From positions 539,842-603,841 of the forward strand of contig JXTB01000043.1 of the NCBI GenBank assembly GCA_002914805.1: DNA of 64,000 nt, read 5' to 3'. This document shows, piece by piece, positions 1 to 13,206 of this stretch. Made by a program: the position numbers and the translations under genes. The notes beneath the pieces are model-generated. The model was not told the DNA's origin and did no database searches. It saw nothing but the letters and a program-made list of their open reading frames with translations. The stretch comes from Parasponia andersonii. Its lineage: Eukaryota; Streptophyta; Magnoliopsida; Rosales; Cannabaceae. The stretch's first letter is position 1, and every line of letters begins with the position of its first letter.

Positions 1-434
1 GAAGTGACCTTTGATTCAACTAGTGGCTCTAAAAAAAAGCCATCCTTGCCTCCTAGGAGTAAGAATTCAAAAAAGAAAGTTAGACAAGTATCAGAAGTTT
101 AGTATCATTTCACCTGAAATAAAGATGACTCTAGTGACTATGCTAGTGATACTAGGAGAAATAGGACTAGTACTCTTTGGAATCACTTGAACCATCAATG
201 TAAGAAATATCCATTTCGATTAGAGGATAAGAAGCAAAAAGTTTTTGTCTTTCCAAAAGAAAGGTGAAGAAAGTATTGGCGGTACTAGTAATCTTTTAGT
301 TGTGGGATTTAATCAAGCAACATGTAGGCTTGTATGTGTAAAAATGATTACCATTGATGAGCTGCCCTTTAAGTTTGTAGAGAATGAGGGTTTTAGATTA
401 TTTTGTGGTGTTGCATGCCCAAAATTTGATTAGG
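1..434 (+). pseudogene. hAT transposase N-terminal fragment (degenerate BED zinc finger)
   Basis: Frame 1 reads a lysine-rich stretch, hits a TAG stop at 100-102, then continues with the segment STLWNHLNHQCKKYPF, which matches the second half of the BED finger of RICESLEEPER-like plant hAT transposases. A frameshift near 250 moves the reading to frame 2, which ends with MITIDELPFKFVENEGF and VACPKFD, the conserved block that follows the finger in the same family. The Cys pair expected upstream of LWNHL is not visible (the residues there are DYASDTRR), so the finger would not bind zinc. The protein stops at 432-434, where a full transposase would run on for several hundred residues. It is a dead fragment. 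Family assignment rests on these two motif blocks recalled from plant hAT proteins. Confidence 0.7.
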
Positions 435-897
435 TTTGATGGTATACATCGTAGGTTGTAGCTGAGGTTGAATTTGGAAACCTTGTCTGATGTTTGTGTT
501 GTAATGTGTTTATTTTAGACTTTAAGTTTACTCTAAAATTTAGATCAGATTGTAACTAAATTTTATAATCGTTAGGATTTTCGATTTTATTGTAACAATT
601 AACTATATTATGGTTGGTTTGACCTTTGGAATTTAGATTTTAAATGAATTATCTAAATATATTTCTGATGCTTAATTGGTTATTCTAATTTATATCTTAC
701 ATTTTCTAGCCAAAAGAAAAATCTTGAGTTTTCAAACTGCAAAAACCGCTCAAACTGGCGCAAAATATAAGTGCGGTATAGCCGGTTTGAATTGACCAAC
801 ACAAACTGTATGGATTGGTAGATTGGTCAAACTGCACATATGGATTGGTCTATGGATTTACGGTTTAGACCAGCCAAACCAGTCATAAACACCCCTA
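1..897 (+). mobile_element. hAT-superfamily DNA transposon remnant (5' end outside window)
   Basis: Coding remains of a BED-type hAT transposase (1-434) are followed by noncoding sequence that ends in a hAT-like 3' terminus. Bases 721-897 are rich in short direct and inverted CGGTTTGG/CCAAACC-type words, as is common near hAT ends, and finish with CACCCCTA at 890-897, the complement of a TAGGGGTG terminus. The eight bases after it (898-905) would be the target duplication, but the left end lies outside the window, so it cannot be matched. Most of the transposase, including the catalytic core and dimerisation region, is missing, so this is an internally deleted, non-autonomous copy. The 3' boundary is inferred from terminus sequence alone. 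Confidence 0.55.
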
Positions 898-3070
898 ACT
901 GAAATAAAAGGGCTGAAATATAAATAATTGAAATTAATAGCACTGAAATATAAATAGGACCAGATTACTGGATTGATGAAATTAAATAAGTACTGAAAAT
1001 AAAATGCTCGAGAATAAAATAGTATGGAAGTAGATAGTTAGTTACATATTGATACAAAAATTACTAAGAACATAAGGGTTGGGGCCTTTAAATAGCTCAA
1101 TACTTATAAAGTTCTTTAAATAAGATGATAATGCATGTGTTTATATAAAAATATGGAATGGATGATGATTTGATATATGAAATATAGCTCTTTATATACT
1201 GACCAAAACTTGATCATATATATGTGAGCATAGTCATGCAAACGCATGGAATACGGACTTTAGCGATCAACTAAAGACATGATTCCATGTTCATTGATAT
1301 GTAATGAAGTGGAGATAAATGACTAACCACTTATGTATTCAATTAGTGTTTGACATGCACGAAAATGACAATGAGATTGTGCAAGACCTTATAGAATATT
1401 TCTATGAAACTTGGATAATGAGTATATGATAATACACGGATAAAATATATTGAATTAGAAGCTAAGATATGCAATGAAATATCAAAAATCAGCCACGGTT
1501 TATGTAGAAATAGTAGGTGATCATGCATATAAAGATGAAAATGAACACTTTCAAGTATGTAAATGATGTTGAAATAATATTTTCAGGCTAGGAAATGATT
1601 TAGAGTGATATATAGAAGTATAGAAGGAGTTTTAAACTTATCAGGTAGCTAAAATTGAAAGAAAAGTATGAGTCATAGCCACTGTATTGGCTGGAAACAT
1701 GAGCAGCAGAGAGAATAAGACAGAAAGCTGAAAGTGAGCCGAATGTAAGAAGGTAGTTCTGTGAAAGTGCCCCCTGATTTGTTAAGAAAGACTCCTATTT
1801 ATAAGTAACTAAGACTTGAAGACCAAGTAATTGACCAAGCAGTTAGTGGGAGACAAGAATAATAAATATCAAAAATTACATTTCCTTGTCTTCTAGGATC
1901 TGATTTTACCCATGGTTTTAGTGAAAAACAATCATTAGATTTCATAAACTGTCTAGAACTCTTTTAAAAACTTGTAAATTGCCTTAGAAAAGATTTAGGA
2001 GCTGCCACCTTAGTAGTTTCATAGAAAATCAGTAGCTAGTAAATTAGAAACCACCTAGTGTAGGGGTTAATTATTAGAAAACAACATGGTATTTTAGCTA
2101 ACTATTTCTGCAGGTTCATAGTAATAGGTTCTCTTAGATTTTGTGCATGTAATCTGTGTTCTAGAACCCTTAAGGTGGTTTAGGATAAAAATACCCTAGT
2201 TCAGTTAAAGTCCTTAACCCCTAAAATATCACTGTTTTACTTTATTTCTCCTCTGTTTTTCTCTATTTCAGCTCTAATTGTATTCAACTTTAATATAATG
2301 ATCATCATAGCTTAATTAATTATATTCAAATCATGTTTAGAAATTTATCCCAAAACATCCTTCTTCATGTTTTAGAGTGTCAGAGGACTTCTTCCTCTCC
2401 TAGACTCTTTTATGTTCTTTTGCATTGAGTTAAATGTCAGTTTGTATATTAAAAGAGAATGATGCTCGTCACCTCATCCAGTACATGAGTTTGCTTTTTC
2501 ATTTAACCATAAATGTTAAAGAGATCAGCAGAAAAGAGAAGGGGAATAGAATCAATCAGCCATAGTTCTAACCAAACTTTGTGAAAAACTTTGATCCCTG
2601 GTTAAACAAATAGAAAATCATCACAAGAGATTATCTTAGTTGTTAGATTGTTCATCACTGATCCAAGTAACAAGTTTTCTTTTTTAAAAAATATCAAGTA
2701 AGTAAATCTATGACCATTTTTAGATCGCTGGACTCAAAATGTTAATATTATACTAATGTACAAACCTCAGTAGCAGTTCAGTCCGTAGAATATAACAGAA
2801 ATTCTTGGAAAATATAACTCCTCTTAATGTTAGATCATGCTGAAAGATTGCAGAGTTTCTATTTAGACGTTCCTTTCTCGCTAAATTATTAACTGAAAGT
2901 AACAGTGAGTATTACTTTATTAGACCAAGAAAGTTTCATCAATTTCAGAACATTTGCAGGATAGATAATGTAGATTCCAGTCACCAGTTTGTATGCTTAT
3001 GTTTGATTAGACAGCTATAACGCTTTGATACAACAACACAAAATGTAAAGTTCTAAATTTTAGGTCTTAC
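898..3070. other. AT-rich noncoding stretch beyond the last visible PPR exon
   Basis: I see no coding region longer than about 60 codons and no PPR-like reading on the minus strand. This matters because the PPR gene is unfinished at 3071. The stretch is therefore either a long intron or the place where the gene is truncated. No clear repeat structure was recognised. Confidence 0.5.
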
Positions 3071-6000
3071 CCTCGTGAAGACCAGCTCTCCCATATGCAT
3101 CTACCATGATATTGTATGATGCTCTATCTGGTTCACAACCCATGTGCTGCATGAGTGAAAAAATTTCTGCAGTGCCATAGGGAAAACCTGCACGACTGTT
3201 AGAAGAAAATCACAAAATTGGGGTGCATTTCAAAGCAAACATAAAGTACGTAATGGATAGAAAGTTATAAATTTAGCTGCCACCCAAAGATCTTGTCGCA
3301 GACCACCTTTTTTTTCCCCTCCATCAAGTAAAATCCCTTATTTGCATACCTTATAAAACACTTCAGCCCTGATTATTCACAAAATTAATTTTTTTACACA
3401 TTAATTGCAAGATAAATGGGCCAATCAATGCCTCATTTGTAACCTGAGACAGATTCAAGGCCATTTCTAATGCCATATGCGTTGCAATTATTCTACGTTT
3501 CTCTTCTAACATTAGTGTGTTTTTCTTCATTAGGAAAAAAAGAACAAACAGCAAACAAAACAAACAGCAAACCATAAAGTTGAGCACCTAAAATAAGTAT
3601 AGCTTGATGTATTCAGCATTTACAGCTCATAAACGTAATAAACTTTAACCACATTTTTCCAAGAAAAGTAAAAATCAATCTGATACTCTTTGATTGTAGT
3701 TTCTTGCAGTTGTGCACTTTATGAAACATTATCCAGATTTTATGGTTTAACTTTAACCCCTGATTATGACTTCGACAGAATGTGGTTTCCCAAAACAAAG
3801 GCTATTTTCTCCCTCTTTGACTATTTCATCAACCTTTCATGCACCTGATCCATTGCAGCATAAGATCACCATTTTAAGTGAGCAAATTCACAAGGTTATT
3901 ATAGTAACCTTAGCATGCCTGGCATGCCAAACCATACTATAGAAATCTATTGGCTTCAATCACCGTATTTTATGCCACTAATCAGAAGTTTCGAGTTCTT
4001 TATGTTCATCAAGTGAACTTCTTCCAATATTTGCCAAACAAATTGCCAATTCAAACTACATGCAGGATCAGCTATGCCACAAGCCTATGTTGTCTAATCA
4101 ATGAGGGTTAGGATTAGAGTGTGGGTAGCAATATGGTTACAAGATATAAAGGACTTCAGTAGTTTTTCCTGTTCTGTTATGGTCAGGGATTGGAGTCCCC
4201 TTTTGGAATTTTGTTATCTGTTTTCCAGGGTGGATATCTTGTCCACCTGTTCTTGTATTATGTTCTTTTAATAATATACGGAAAAAAAAAGACAACAAAC
4301 TAATTTTTACTTTACGTAGTTGAGTTTGATAAACTTTCACCATATTTACCTTCTTGTTCAAGGACATCTGCAAATAGAAGTTTTCATAAAAAGCAGTGAA
4401 ATGATTTCATATGCATTTAGGTTCGGAATTTAACCAATTGCCAGACTCTGTGTGGTATTTACCTGTAAGCTTCCATTAGGGCATTATAAGCATACACATC
4501 AGGCTCAAGCCCTGCTTCATGGAGCTGCTCAAATATTTCTTCTGCTTTTTCACAAAGTCCCTCCCTGGCAAATGCATTGATCAATGCAGTGTACGTGCAG
4601 ATATTTGGTTTACACTTCTGACTTCTCATTTCATGAAACAGCTTCAAGGCCATATATGATTTACTTTCCTGCATAAACCTCAAGTTTTTTCATAGTGCCA
4701 AAGAGAAAGAAATACAAATATTAAGCAAAATTCTAAAATAGCTGGAAATGTATATATAGCACGTCATTACGAAATTCTTGGAGACATAGGGACTTAAGGA
4801 GATTATGTGGACTCCTACGCGAGCATTACAATGCACTCTAGAAAGGGCATGCTGAGAGTAATCTGGAAAGCATATCACAGCACTCAACCCATTAGATTTT
4901 TCTTCTACTTATTGTCAGAACCAGTTTCTTAGACCTCTAAAGGATCTAACTTTCAGTGATGTAGACATACTAGCAAGTAAAACATTGAGAACGAGCACTA
5001 ATGAAAATTTCCTAGAAATGTAGCTGCAAAGGTTTAAACTATAAAGCTAATTAAATATTTCATATGGATGACTAAATATTTTTCACTCATGAACCTCTCT
5101 TTGTAATTAAATATTGAAACATGAAAAGTAATCAAACCAAGGTTCAAAACTCATGTGGAACATCTAGTATTTGTAGTGAAAGAAGAAAACATTGACCCCA
5201 ATTGAAAAATGTCAAGTTTAATAATTTGTTAATCCACCTAGAGTCATAAACTTGACCAAAAAAACCTGTAACTTTTTCCAAATAGGAGGAAAAACAAAAC
5301 CAATTCAACAGAGCTTACCTTTCCATATAAATTGATCAGCATTGTATAAGTGTCTGTAGATGCTTGGCAGCGATCCCTTTTCATCCTCTGAAAGATCTCT
5401 ATTGCTTTTTGAGGCTTTCCTCCTTTAACTAAACCATCAATATAAGCATTGTACACAACTGTACCTGAATAAATGAGCTTAGGGATAAACTAACAATCTT
5501 CCTTCTTTTTTCCTTTTTTTCTTAAGAGTAAATCCACTACCTGTTTACTAGCTGTAGAAATATTACAAAATTGATGAAGATGACAAGATAAAATTGACGA
5601 AGAATCATACTTGGAGGAAGACCATATTTTCGCATTTCACCAAATATAGCTTCTGCTTTCTCTAGCAACCCAAATTTGCAGTAGGCCTTCAAAAGAAGGG
5701 CATATGTATCCTCAGTGGGCATGCAATGAGCTTCAAGAAGTTCTAAATATGTGGATTCTGCCTCCTTGTACAGGGATTTCTGCCCATAAGCATCTATAAG
5801 TAAATTGTAGCAGATGACATCTGGCTTGAAGGAGCTTTTGTACAGTACCCACTCAAACATCTGGAGAGGTAATCTTAATGTCAAACCAATATCAATGCTG
5901 AAGTCAATTTAGATTGTTTAAATAGTAGTAATAAGGTACTCATTCATAATTCTATGAATATTTAACTGCTTCATTTTCTCCACAAAGACTTTCCATTAAA

Positions 6001-8018
6001 TCCATTTTCCAAATTGGGCAATCCGGTATGGCATCTAAACTACCATTACACAAGTAAACTAGGGATTTGATTACAGTACTTGGTAAATTAACATGCTAAG
6101 TTAAGGGACTTCACTAGCTAAGTTACTCCAAAACTTTTAACATGCTAATGCTGTCATATGCCTTAAATGTACGTGTGCATAGGCATTTATGAATGTTCTC
6201 TTTTCAGAGGATGAATGTAACGTACTCTTCTCTAAATCCAGTTGGTTTTAGTTAATAGGATATCAGGTTCTGCAAGATGAGAGGATTTATTTTTCGTGTT
6301 GAACACACATATCAGGGTACAATTAAACAACTATTGCAATGAAATATCCTTGTGCATTGCTTGAAAAAACCACAATAAAGGACATCACTAAGTTCAGAAT
6401 AACAGATTAAAATGAAAGGCTAAGCATTAACAATAAAGTTTGAAAACTAAACTTCTTTTGTCAAGAACTAGAAGAAATTTAACAATTTATCAAGCTATTC
6501 CAATTTTTTTCCTCTAATTTCAAATATTTGAAGTTTGAATGCATGGACATAAGAAAAAGCTTAAGGCCCAAACTAGTGAATTGTATGTAACAATATCTCT
6601 TCTCTGACCAGCATTACAGAGAAAAAATTCAGTTTAAAGAGAATGGTACTTGCTTCTCACCAACATTATGGGATCCCACTGTTTATTGAGACGAAGTTGA
6701 ACGGCTACATTGATGATATCATCCCATATGGCATGAGAGGCTGGAAGTGAATCAAGAACTCCCCAAATTCTTTTCTGGTCCACTTCCTCCTCCAGTACAA
6801 GGTCCAGAATCTTCTGAGCAGTAGGGCTCATCACCGGAAAAATTCCATCGACAAACCCAGATCCATATTTCCATCCTCGTCCCCTTAAGGAACCACCTAA
6901 TACAGAGATCACAAAATAAAAGTTTCAAGACAATGCATATTAACATTTACTGCAACAACAAGTACTTGAAAAAAAATAAGTCCAAAGTACCATACACCGT
7001 TTCCTAGACAGCTTCTTGTGATTAAAGCTTCTGAATTTGCCACGCTTGTCAATGTAAAAGCTATCAGCCTTGCTCTTCTCAACAGCTCCACTGTTGGAAT
7101 TAGTAGCTTTCCATCTGAACTCGCTCTTAAAACTTGTCCGTCCAACAAATATACAATTGATGTTGCATTTAACAATCAACCTACATGAGTTGACTCAAGT
7201 CAAAATACCATAACACCGACGACCACTTACATTCTTCCAAACATTTGATATTCACATTTATAGATAACTCAAACACTCGGATACCCTTTTGAGCATACAG
7301 CTAGACATTGTAAAATCTAAAAGTGGTTTCAAAACCTTATTACTAGCATGCCATATAATTAACCATAACACCCACATAACACATTTGTAAATTCCCGAAT
7401 TCTCAGTACTCAGTCAATGTAACTTGTTTTCACCAGGTTTTTGCTAGACAATAGCCAATATATTCCTCAAAGACGAATATTTTTTCTCCTCCTTTTTCCC
7501 CCTGAAATTGGATACATATTTATTTGTGACTTTTTTTAATTAAGAACCCATTTTTGTTAATCAAGTAACAACTCTTTACTCTGGCCCAAAAAAGGGGGAA
7601 GTAATTCTTATTTGCTTTGATTAAAAAAGTGTCAAGACATTTAAAATCAGAACTGTAAAACAATGTACTAACTACCCCAACATTATATGTGGAAAAAGTT
7701 TTATTAGTTCTCCCAACCAAAAAAAAAAAAAAATTAACAGAAACAGTAATATAATTTTGATTGAACTTTCACTGAATCCAACCGAAAAAAAAAAAAAAAA
7801 AAGAAGCCCAGATAAACATATCACACTAAGCAACAAGACAATATTTCTTAACATCTTAACGTAAAAACATGAATATTAGCAGGCAATGTGAGAAAAGAGA
7901 AGTAAGACTCACATGAATGGTTGGAGGAGGATGAGGAGGAGATGGAGCTGAGTTGAGTATTTTGTGTGAGAATTTTGGGTGGGAAAGACCAAACATACCC
8001 TCCATTGATAACGTTCAT
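3071..8018 (-). CDS. Pentatricopeptide repeat protein, At2g35130-like, exons 1-7 (3' part not in window)
   Basis: P-class PPR protein, expected to bind organellar RNA through tandem 35-residue helical repeats. Coding exons as I read them: 8018-7999, 7132-6996, 6896-6661, 5860-5611, 5464-5319, 4668-4463 and 3195-3071. Every internal boundary has GT/AG and the phases agree, giving about 373 codons. The ATG at 8018 is the only one in frame after an upstream stop at 8132-8130; the first junction (7999/7132) is the least certain. The exon 2/3 join gives SRKRCGSLRGRGWKYGSGF, and later joins give NLYGKESKSYM and MEAYSRAG, all closely resembling the Arabidopsis protein as I remember it. Repeats run from about residue 125 (KPDVICYNLLIDAYGQ, MPTEDTYALLLKAYC, KPNICTYTALINAFAREG, EPDRASYNIMVDAYGRAG). 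No stop or frameshift interrupts the spliced reading. Exon 7 ends in phase 1 at a GTAAGA donor. The remaining roughly 200 residues of the family are absent from 1-3070. Confidence 0.88.
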
Positions 8019-11000
8019 AAACTCAAGAGGAAATAAACAGACAAAAGGGACTTGGAAATATCTCCAACTCCTGCATGCAGACAATGGAACTACCTTTTCA
8101 GTTCCCTCTGCATTTTCCAATTTTTTTTTTTAATCTTAAACAGAAACATCCAATACACTACACAAAGCATATAAAGATTTTAGTATTTTTTTTATTAAAA
8201 AATAAATGATACATTAAATAAATCCCACAAAAATTCTGAAAAAAAATGAAGAAGAAGAAAGAGTGGAACACATGTTTTATTTTTATATTTATTTATTTGA
8301 AATGCTAATAATTAATCAACTATGCAAGATTTTCTTTTTCCTTTTTTTTTTTTAAATAATGAACTACACACGAAATTTAATGTCATTAAATAGAGTTCTA
8401 ATCCAAACCTTGTGAAATTGGAATCAAGAAAATGAAGGAAGGAAAAGTTAATAAAAAAGATAATACCAATTTGTACTAAATTATTGAATATTATCAATTG
8501 AAATACTACTTGATATTAAAAATTTAATAAAAATTTTAATACACATAATATTATCCTAATAAAAAAAATGCAACTAGCCAAATTAATTCCCATCAAATAC
8601 AAATATAGGTCCTCAAAGTGATTCGTTATATTGAACGCGGAGTAAGAAAAAGGTTTTTTTTTTCCGTGATTTTGGGTATTGTTTGGTGAAAGTGAATTTA
8701 AGCAAAGCTCTTAAAAAAAATTAGCTATTAGGATATGTTGTGCTTTCTTGGCATGAAATGTATTTTGACATTAGAAACTATTTTTATATTTTGGGTTGTT
8801 CACTGCTAATAAAAAATTTAATATGCAACCAATATATAAAAAAAAAAAATTTAAAACGTGATTCACTTTTTAAAGTTGATCTATTATTGAGTAAATTAGT
8901 TTATGTTACTACTAAATTGATCTATTTTTAAATGTCCCTAACAAAAAATTCATACACAAAAATAGATCAATTTTTTAAAATCAGATGTTAATTATTTCTA
9001 TCAATTGAATATTAGAATTTTTTTTAATCTACTCTAATAATTTAGGTGAAATTATACCCTTTCTATAAAATAAAAAATTCCTATATTAGTTTAGAAAAAG
9101 TAGATAGATTTTGTCAAATCAGTCCCAAAACTTGGGGCACTGGAGTCAATACAAAAACGAGAAATGCTAAATACATTTTTTTTTCTCACTCTTTTGTATA
9201 TTCTCTAATCTTACAGTTTAACATATGAATTATACTATCCAGTTTAATAATTTAATAATACAATAAATTATAGTATAATTCACATGTCAAACATTGAGAC
9301 TAAGAGAGTGCAGCTAATATTCTTCGTACAAAAACTCCATCATCGCAAAAAATTGACCATGTTGGTAAAATTGACCAAATTGGTACTTTGGGGGTATTGA
9401 GGTGTTGGCCTAATATTGCGACTATAATAAAAATTTGGGTTTTTTTGGTATAAGATTCGAATCTTATTCTATAATTTTTATGTTTTGAATATTAGAAGCT
9501 TCAAAAGTTAACTATGGTAAAGAAAAAATGTTATTTTTGTCAGCATTTTTTTCGGCTTTTTTGGAAGAAAATTAGAGATACACGTTTCTTTTTTTCACAA
9601 AAAGGTTAATTATAATCACAACTGACTATGTAATATTTCTAACAGATCAAATGATGCCTTTTGTAATAAAAGTATATTTTTTTTTTCAAATCTAGAATAA
9701 TGATGTATAAAATGTTCACTAATCCAATGATCATCTCGAATATTATTTTTCACATTTGTCTCCCTGAAAATGAACTCTCAGACAAAGTAGAGAGTGAAAA
9801 TGGGGTTTATAGAAGTTGGGTTTTTTATTTTACTTTCTAACATGTCTCTCTTGTCTCTTTGTTGCTGTCCGAAGGGTTTTTTTTAATCAATTTCAAAACT
9901 GTAACAATAAAGGCGATCATAGAAAAATTACTAAAAAGAAGGGGTCATAAAAAAGATCGTTTTATCACAAAACACTACTATCAAGGTTCATTTTCTAGTA
10001 TTTTGCGGTAAAACAATTTTTCAAGAGTACTTTTGTAGAAAGCGGTATTAAAAGCTTAAGATCACTATTTTTTTCCCTCTCTAATCTCATTATTTAGTAC
10101 GTAGAATCTACTAAAATATCTCACACTTTATTAACATTAAAATGTACAGTAAAATCCATTTTTTAGAGGACTGGCTACCAACTAGTTTATATTCTTTGTT
10201 CTTTCTTTATCTGCCTTTCTTTCTTTTTATTGTAGTTGTAGTTTCAAGCATCCTGTTTATATGCCTAAGTTTAGAGGAATGTTAGTATAGGACTAGTGAC
10301 AATTTTCCTTCGAAAAAGAAAATGAGAATAATACGTTGGATTTGCTTAAGCACAAGTTTTGTGTTCTTTTACCTTCCTTTTATTTATTTTGATTTTTTAT
10401 TCCTCTGGGGAATATGAGATATAAATCAGGAACTACATTATTAGAAGTCAATGTGACTATTATAGTAACTGCACAATCTTATAGAACCTTCCATTTAGGA
10501 AATAATAGTACCATGTTTACCAATTTGTGGTGAGAATATAAATAAAAGACTTTTTTTTTTATCTATTAATGTATTTACTTATATTCTAAATATAAAATTT
10601 GTGAACTTCTCACGTAATTAGTGAAATTATGAAGTGATAATATTTTATTGTGGTCTCATCATTTTCTAAACCCTTTGTTTTGCTATTTTTTCTCATTGTG
10701 GATTAATAAATATTTTTGAACACGAGGTTAAATTTGTAAAGGAGAAAAAGAAAAGATAATGCATCGGTTTTTGCTATTTTCTTTTCCCGTGTTCAAAACA
10801 CAGAAGATCTTTGATAATACTTGGAAAAAATAATTCCTATCTTTTCGAAAGGAAAAAAAAAAAAAAAAAAGGTAAAACAGGACCCTCAATAATGCGGGAA
10901 AATGAAATTAATTGGAAACATTTGATTATCTAGCAGAAGATAAAATGAGTGGAATTGTGGGAATATACTCAATACCGTACCATTCGTGACAATTTGGCAA

Positions 11001-13190
11001 ATCAATGGCACAATTATTTGGGAGTTTTTCGAAGTACGTTACTTTTTGACATGAAATTAGGGCCACAAGTACTAGAAAGTCTCATTATAAAAATGGATAA
11101 AGGTCTTTATTATAATATCAATTCTATTGGCGAAATAATGACAGGATTACTCGGAAAATATGCGCCAACAAAATGGACAATCATTTGTCGTTACATTTGA
11201 CTTGCGGGAGTAGAAAAGAATGTGGCTCCTACATATACAACGACAAAATAATTCTATCAACACAGTTTTCAAGTCCCATCGCACTCACAAGATTCTCAAA
11301 AACCACCAATTTGGTAATTTTATTCTGAGTTAACTACCCAAAAAAAAAAACTCCAAATTTGTTATTTTTGTAATTTAAACTCTATATTTTAGTTTTTGTA
11401 ACAAATAATATCCTTTAATTCCAAAATTCAAAAAATTTATACTCTATGTCTATATTTTTTTACCAATTTCTGTTCGTCCAAATGATTATATTTTAACTAT
11501 TTGGAAATAATAATAATAACATTTTTTGAGTTTTGATTCATAATTTTTGAGAAAATAAATTTGTAAAAATATAAACACAGGATACAAATTTTATGATCTT
11601 CCAAAAATGTGAGATTTTTTTTTTTTTTTTTTTTTTGCAGAAACCAAAATCCAGGATTTAAATTACGAAAAGGCCAAATTTTAAGGGATTTTTTTTTTCT
11701 ATTAACCCTTTGTTCTGCTTAATAGTTTATGTAGAAATTATAAATCCTCAACCATGAATTATTCTAAAGTGAATAAGGTAGATATGTGGTGAAAATTTTG
11801 TGGATATTCAATCCTATTTGTTGAGTCCCGTGAGGTGCCATGCATGTACTTATATTTTGCATAGTTGTCATTGTAATTTTCGTATAAATAAGGAACGTTA
11901 ATTTTATTTTTCCCTTTAGTCCTTTTAGCTGTAAGAGAAAAAAGAATAATTGTCGTATATAAATTCTTTCTTTTGCATTTTATTTTAGTAGGCATTGACG
12001 CAAATATTTCACGGGAGAAAATCAAGTTATCTCAGCCATGCCTCTCTATCTCTAGCTTTCCCTTGCTCAACTTCACGATTGGCTTATTGTCTCACTATAT
12101 ATCTATCCTTTGAGAAAGAGCCTCCATAAATTTTGTTGAAGAAGGTTAAGTTTTTATGTTACTTATTTTCACAGCCACAGTTGTCATTATTAGATACCAC
12201 TCGTGTCGTTCAATTTTGGCTGGGCTGTGATGAGGTCGTGGGAGTCTTTTCGTGAAAAATGTTCTAATTAAAGAGGGACAAATAGAGAGAAGAAGGTTTT
12301 TTTATTTTTTTATTTTTTTTCTATACAAAAAAATTATTAGATTTTTATGTAAACTTTGACAATAGTCTTTTCCTATTTTAGTTTTGACTAAGTTTTAACA
12401 TAGGGGTGGATTTGTTTATAAATTGGACTTGGAAGCAATCTATTTGAGCACCATCTCCTACGGACCATCATAAACTTCTATCCAACATTTCACAACCTAT
12501 TTTAAAATATTTCTAGAATAAAATAGAGCTACAAACATTTATAAATCTGAGAAGAAAATCCTATAACAATGTTGGGCTCGTCAAAAGGAAGAAAATGCAA
12601 CAAAAATGGTGGTGATTTAGCCAGAAAAACCTTAACTTGAAGGTGGTGCTGGAAGAGCCAATTTCACTAGTAATTATTATATGAGAGGATTTTGTACTGT
12701 ACATGTTAAGATTTGTTTATATACATTAGGTTATAATTTGTGATAATATGTAATGTTTATAATATTTTATAGTATAGCTAATGTAATTTTAGTGATGAAT
12801 TTGATTATATTGTCATAGAGTATTATCAATTTAGAGATAAATATAAAGTGTTGACACTTGATTAGTAGAATACAAAATAATTTTTTAGTTAGTATTTGGT
12901 TTTGATGATTTTATGAGTTGAAACTCTTGAATATTGGTAATAGGATTATAATGTGCTTAATTATTATTAATTTAGAGATAATTGTATCAATTAGATGCTT
13001 GGTTAGTGAATAAAAGTTTATATGAAATATTAGTACCTTAAATGTAAATATATTTGTATATTAATATATTGACATTGAAAATGATATGATTGAGAAATGG
13101 TGGTATATGAACTTGAATTGATTATGCTTTTTAGAATGGTTTTATTGGTATTTATTTGCAGAGAATAAAGGAAGGTTCTATCAAATGTTT
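8019..13190. other. AT-rich intergenic region upstream of the PPR gene
   Basis: It presumably includes the PPR promoter and 5' UTR just above 8018. The sequence has many homopolymer A/T runs (for example 7723-7735, 7783-7802, 10853-10871 and 11617-11636) and no recognisable gene apart from one orphan open frame at 10949-11200. No complete transposon could be delimited by eye. Confidence 0.5.
10949..11200 (+). other. Orphan 83-codon open frame, unknown
   Basis: This open frame runs from ATG to TGA and encodes 83 residues (starting MELWEYTQYRTIRDNL and containing YYNINSIGEIMTGLLGKYAP). Its base composition is a little less AT-rich than the DNA around it, and the residue mix looks protein-like, with few homopolymers. 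I do not recognise a family. No second exon, TATA box or poly-A signal could be tied to it. It may be a fragment of a transposon protein or a chance open frame. Confidence 0.2.
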
Positions 13191-13206
13191 TTTTAGAAAT
13201 TTAGAT

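Noticed and set aside
7848-8120. 90-codon minus-strand frame as the complete first PPR exon
   Set aside because: The first codon at 8120 is TTG, not ATG, and reading to the donor at 7912 does not fit the phase of exon 2; the ATG at 8018 with the donor GTATGT at 7998 fits.
9973-9990. CACTACTATCAAGG as a 5' end for the CACTA element
   Set aside because: Only the first eight bases match the complement of the 3' terminus, the preceding three bases do not match TGA, and there are no subterminal repeats behind it.
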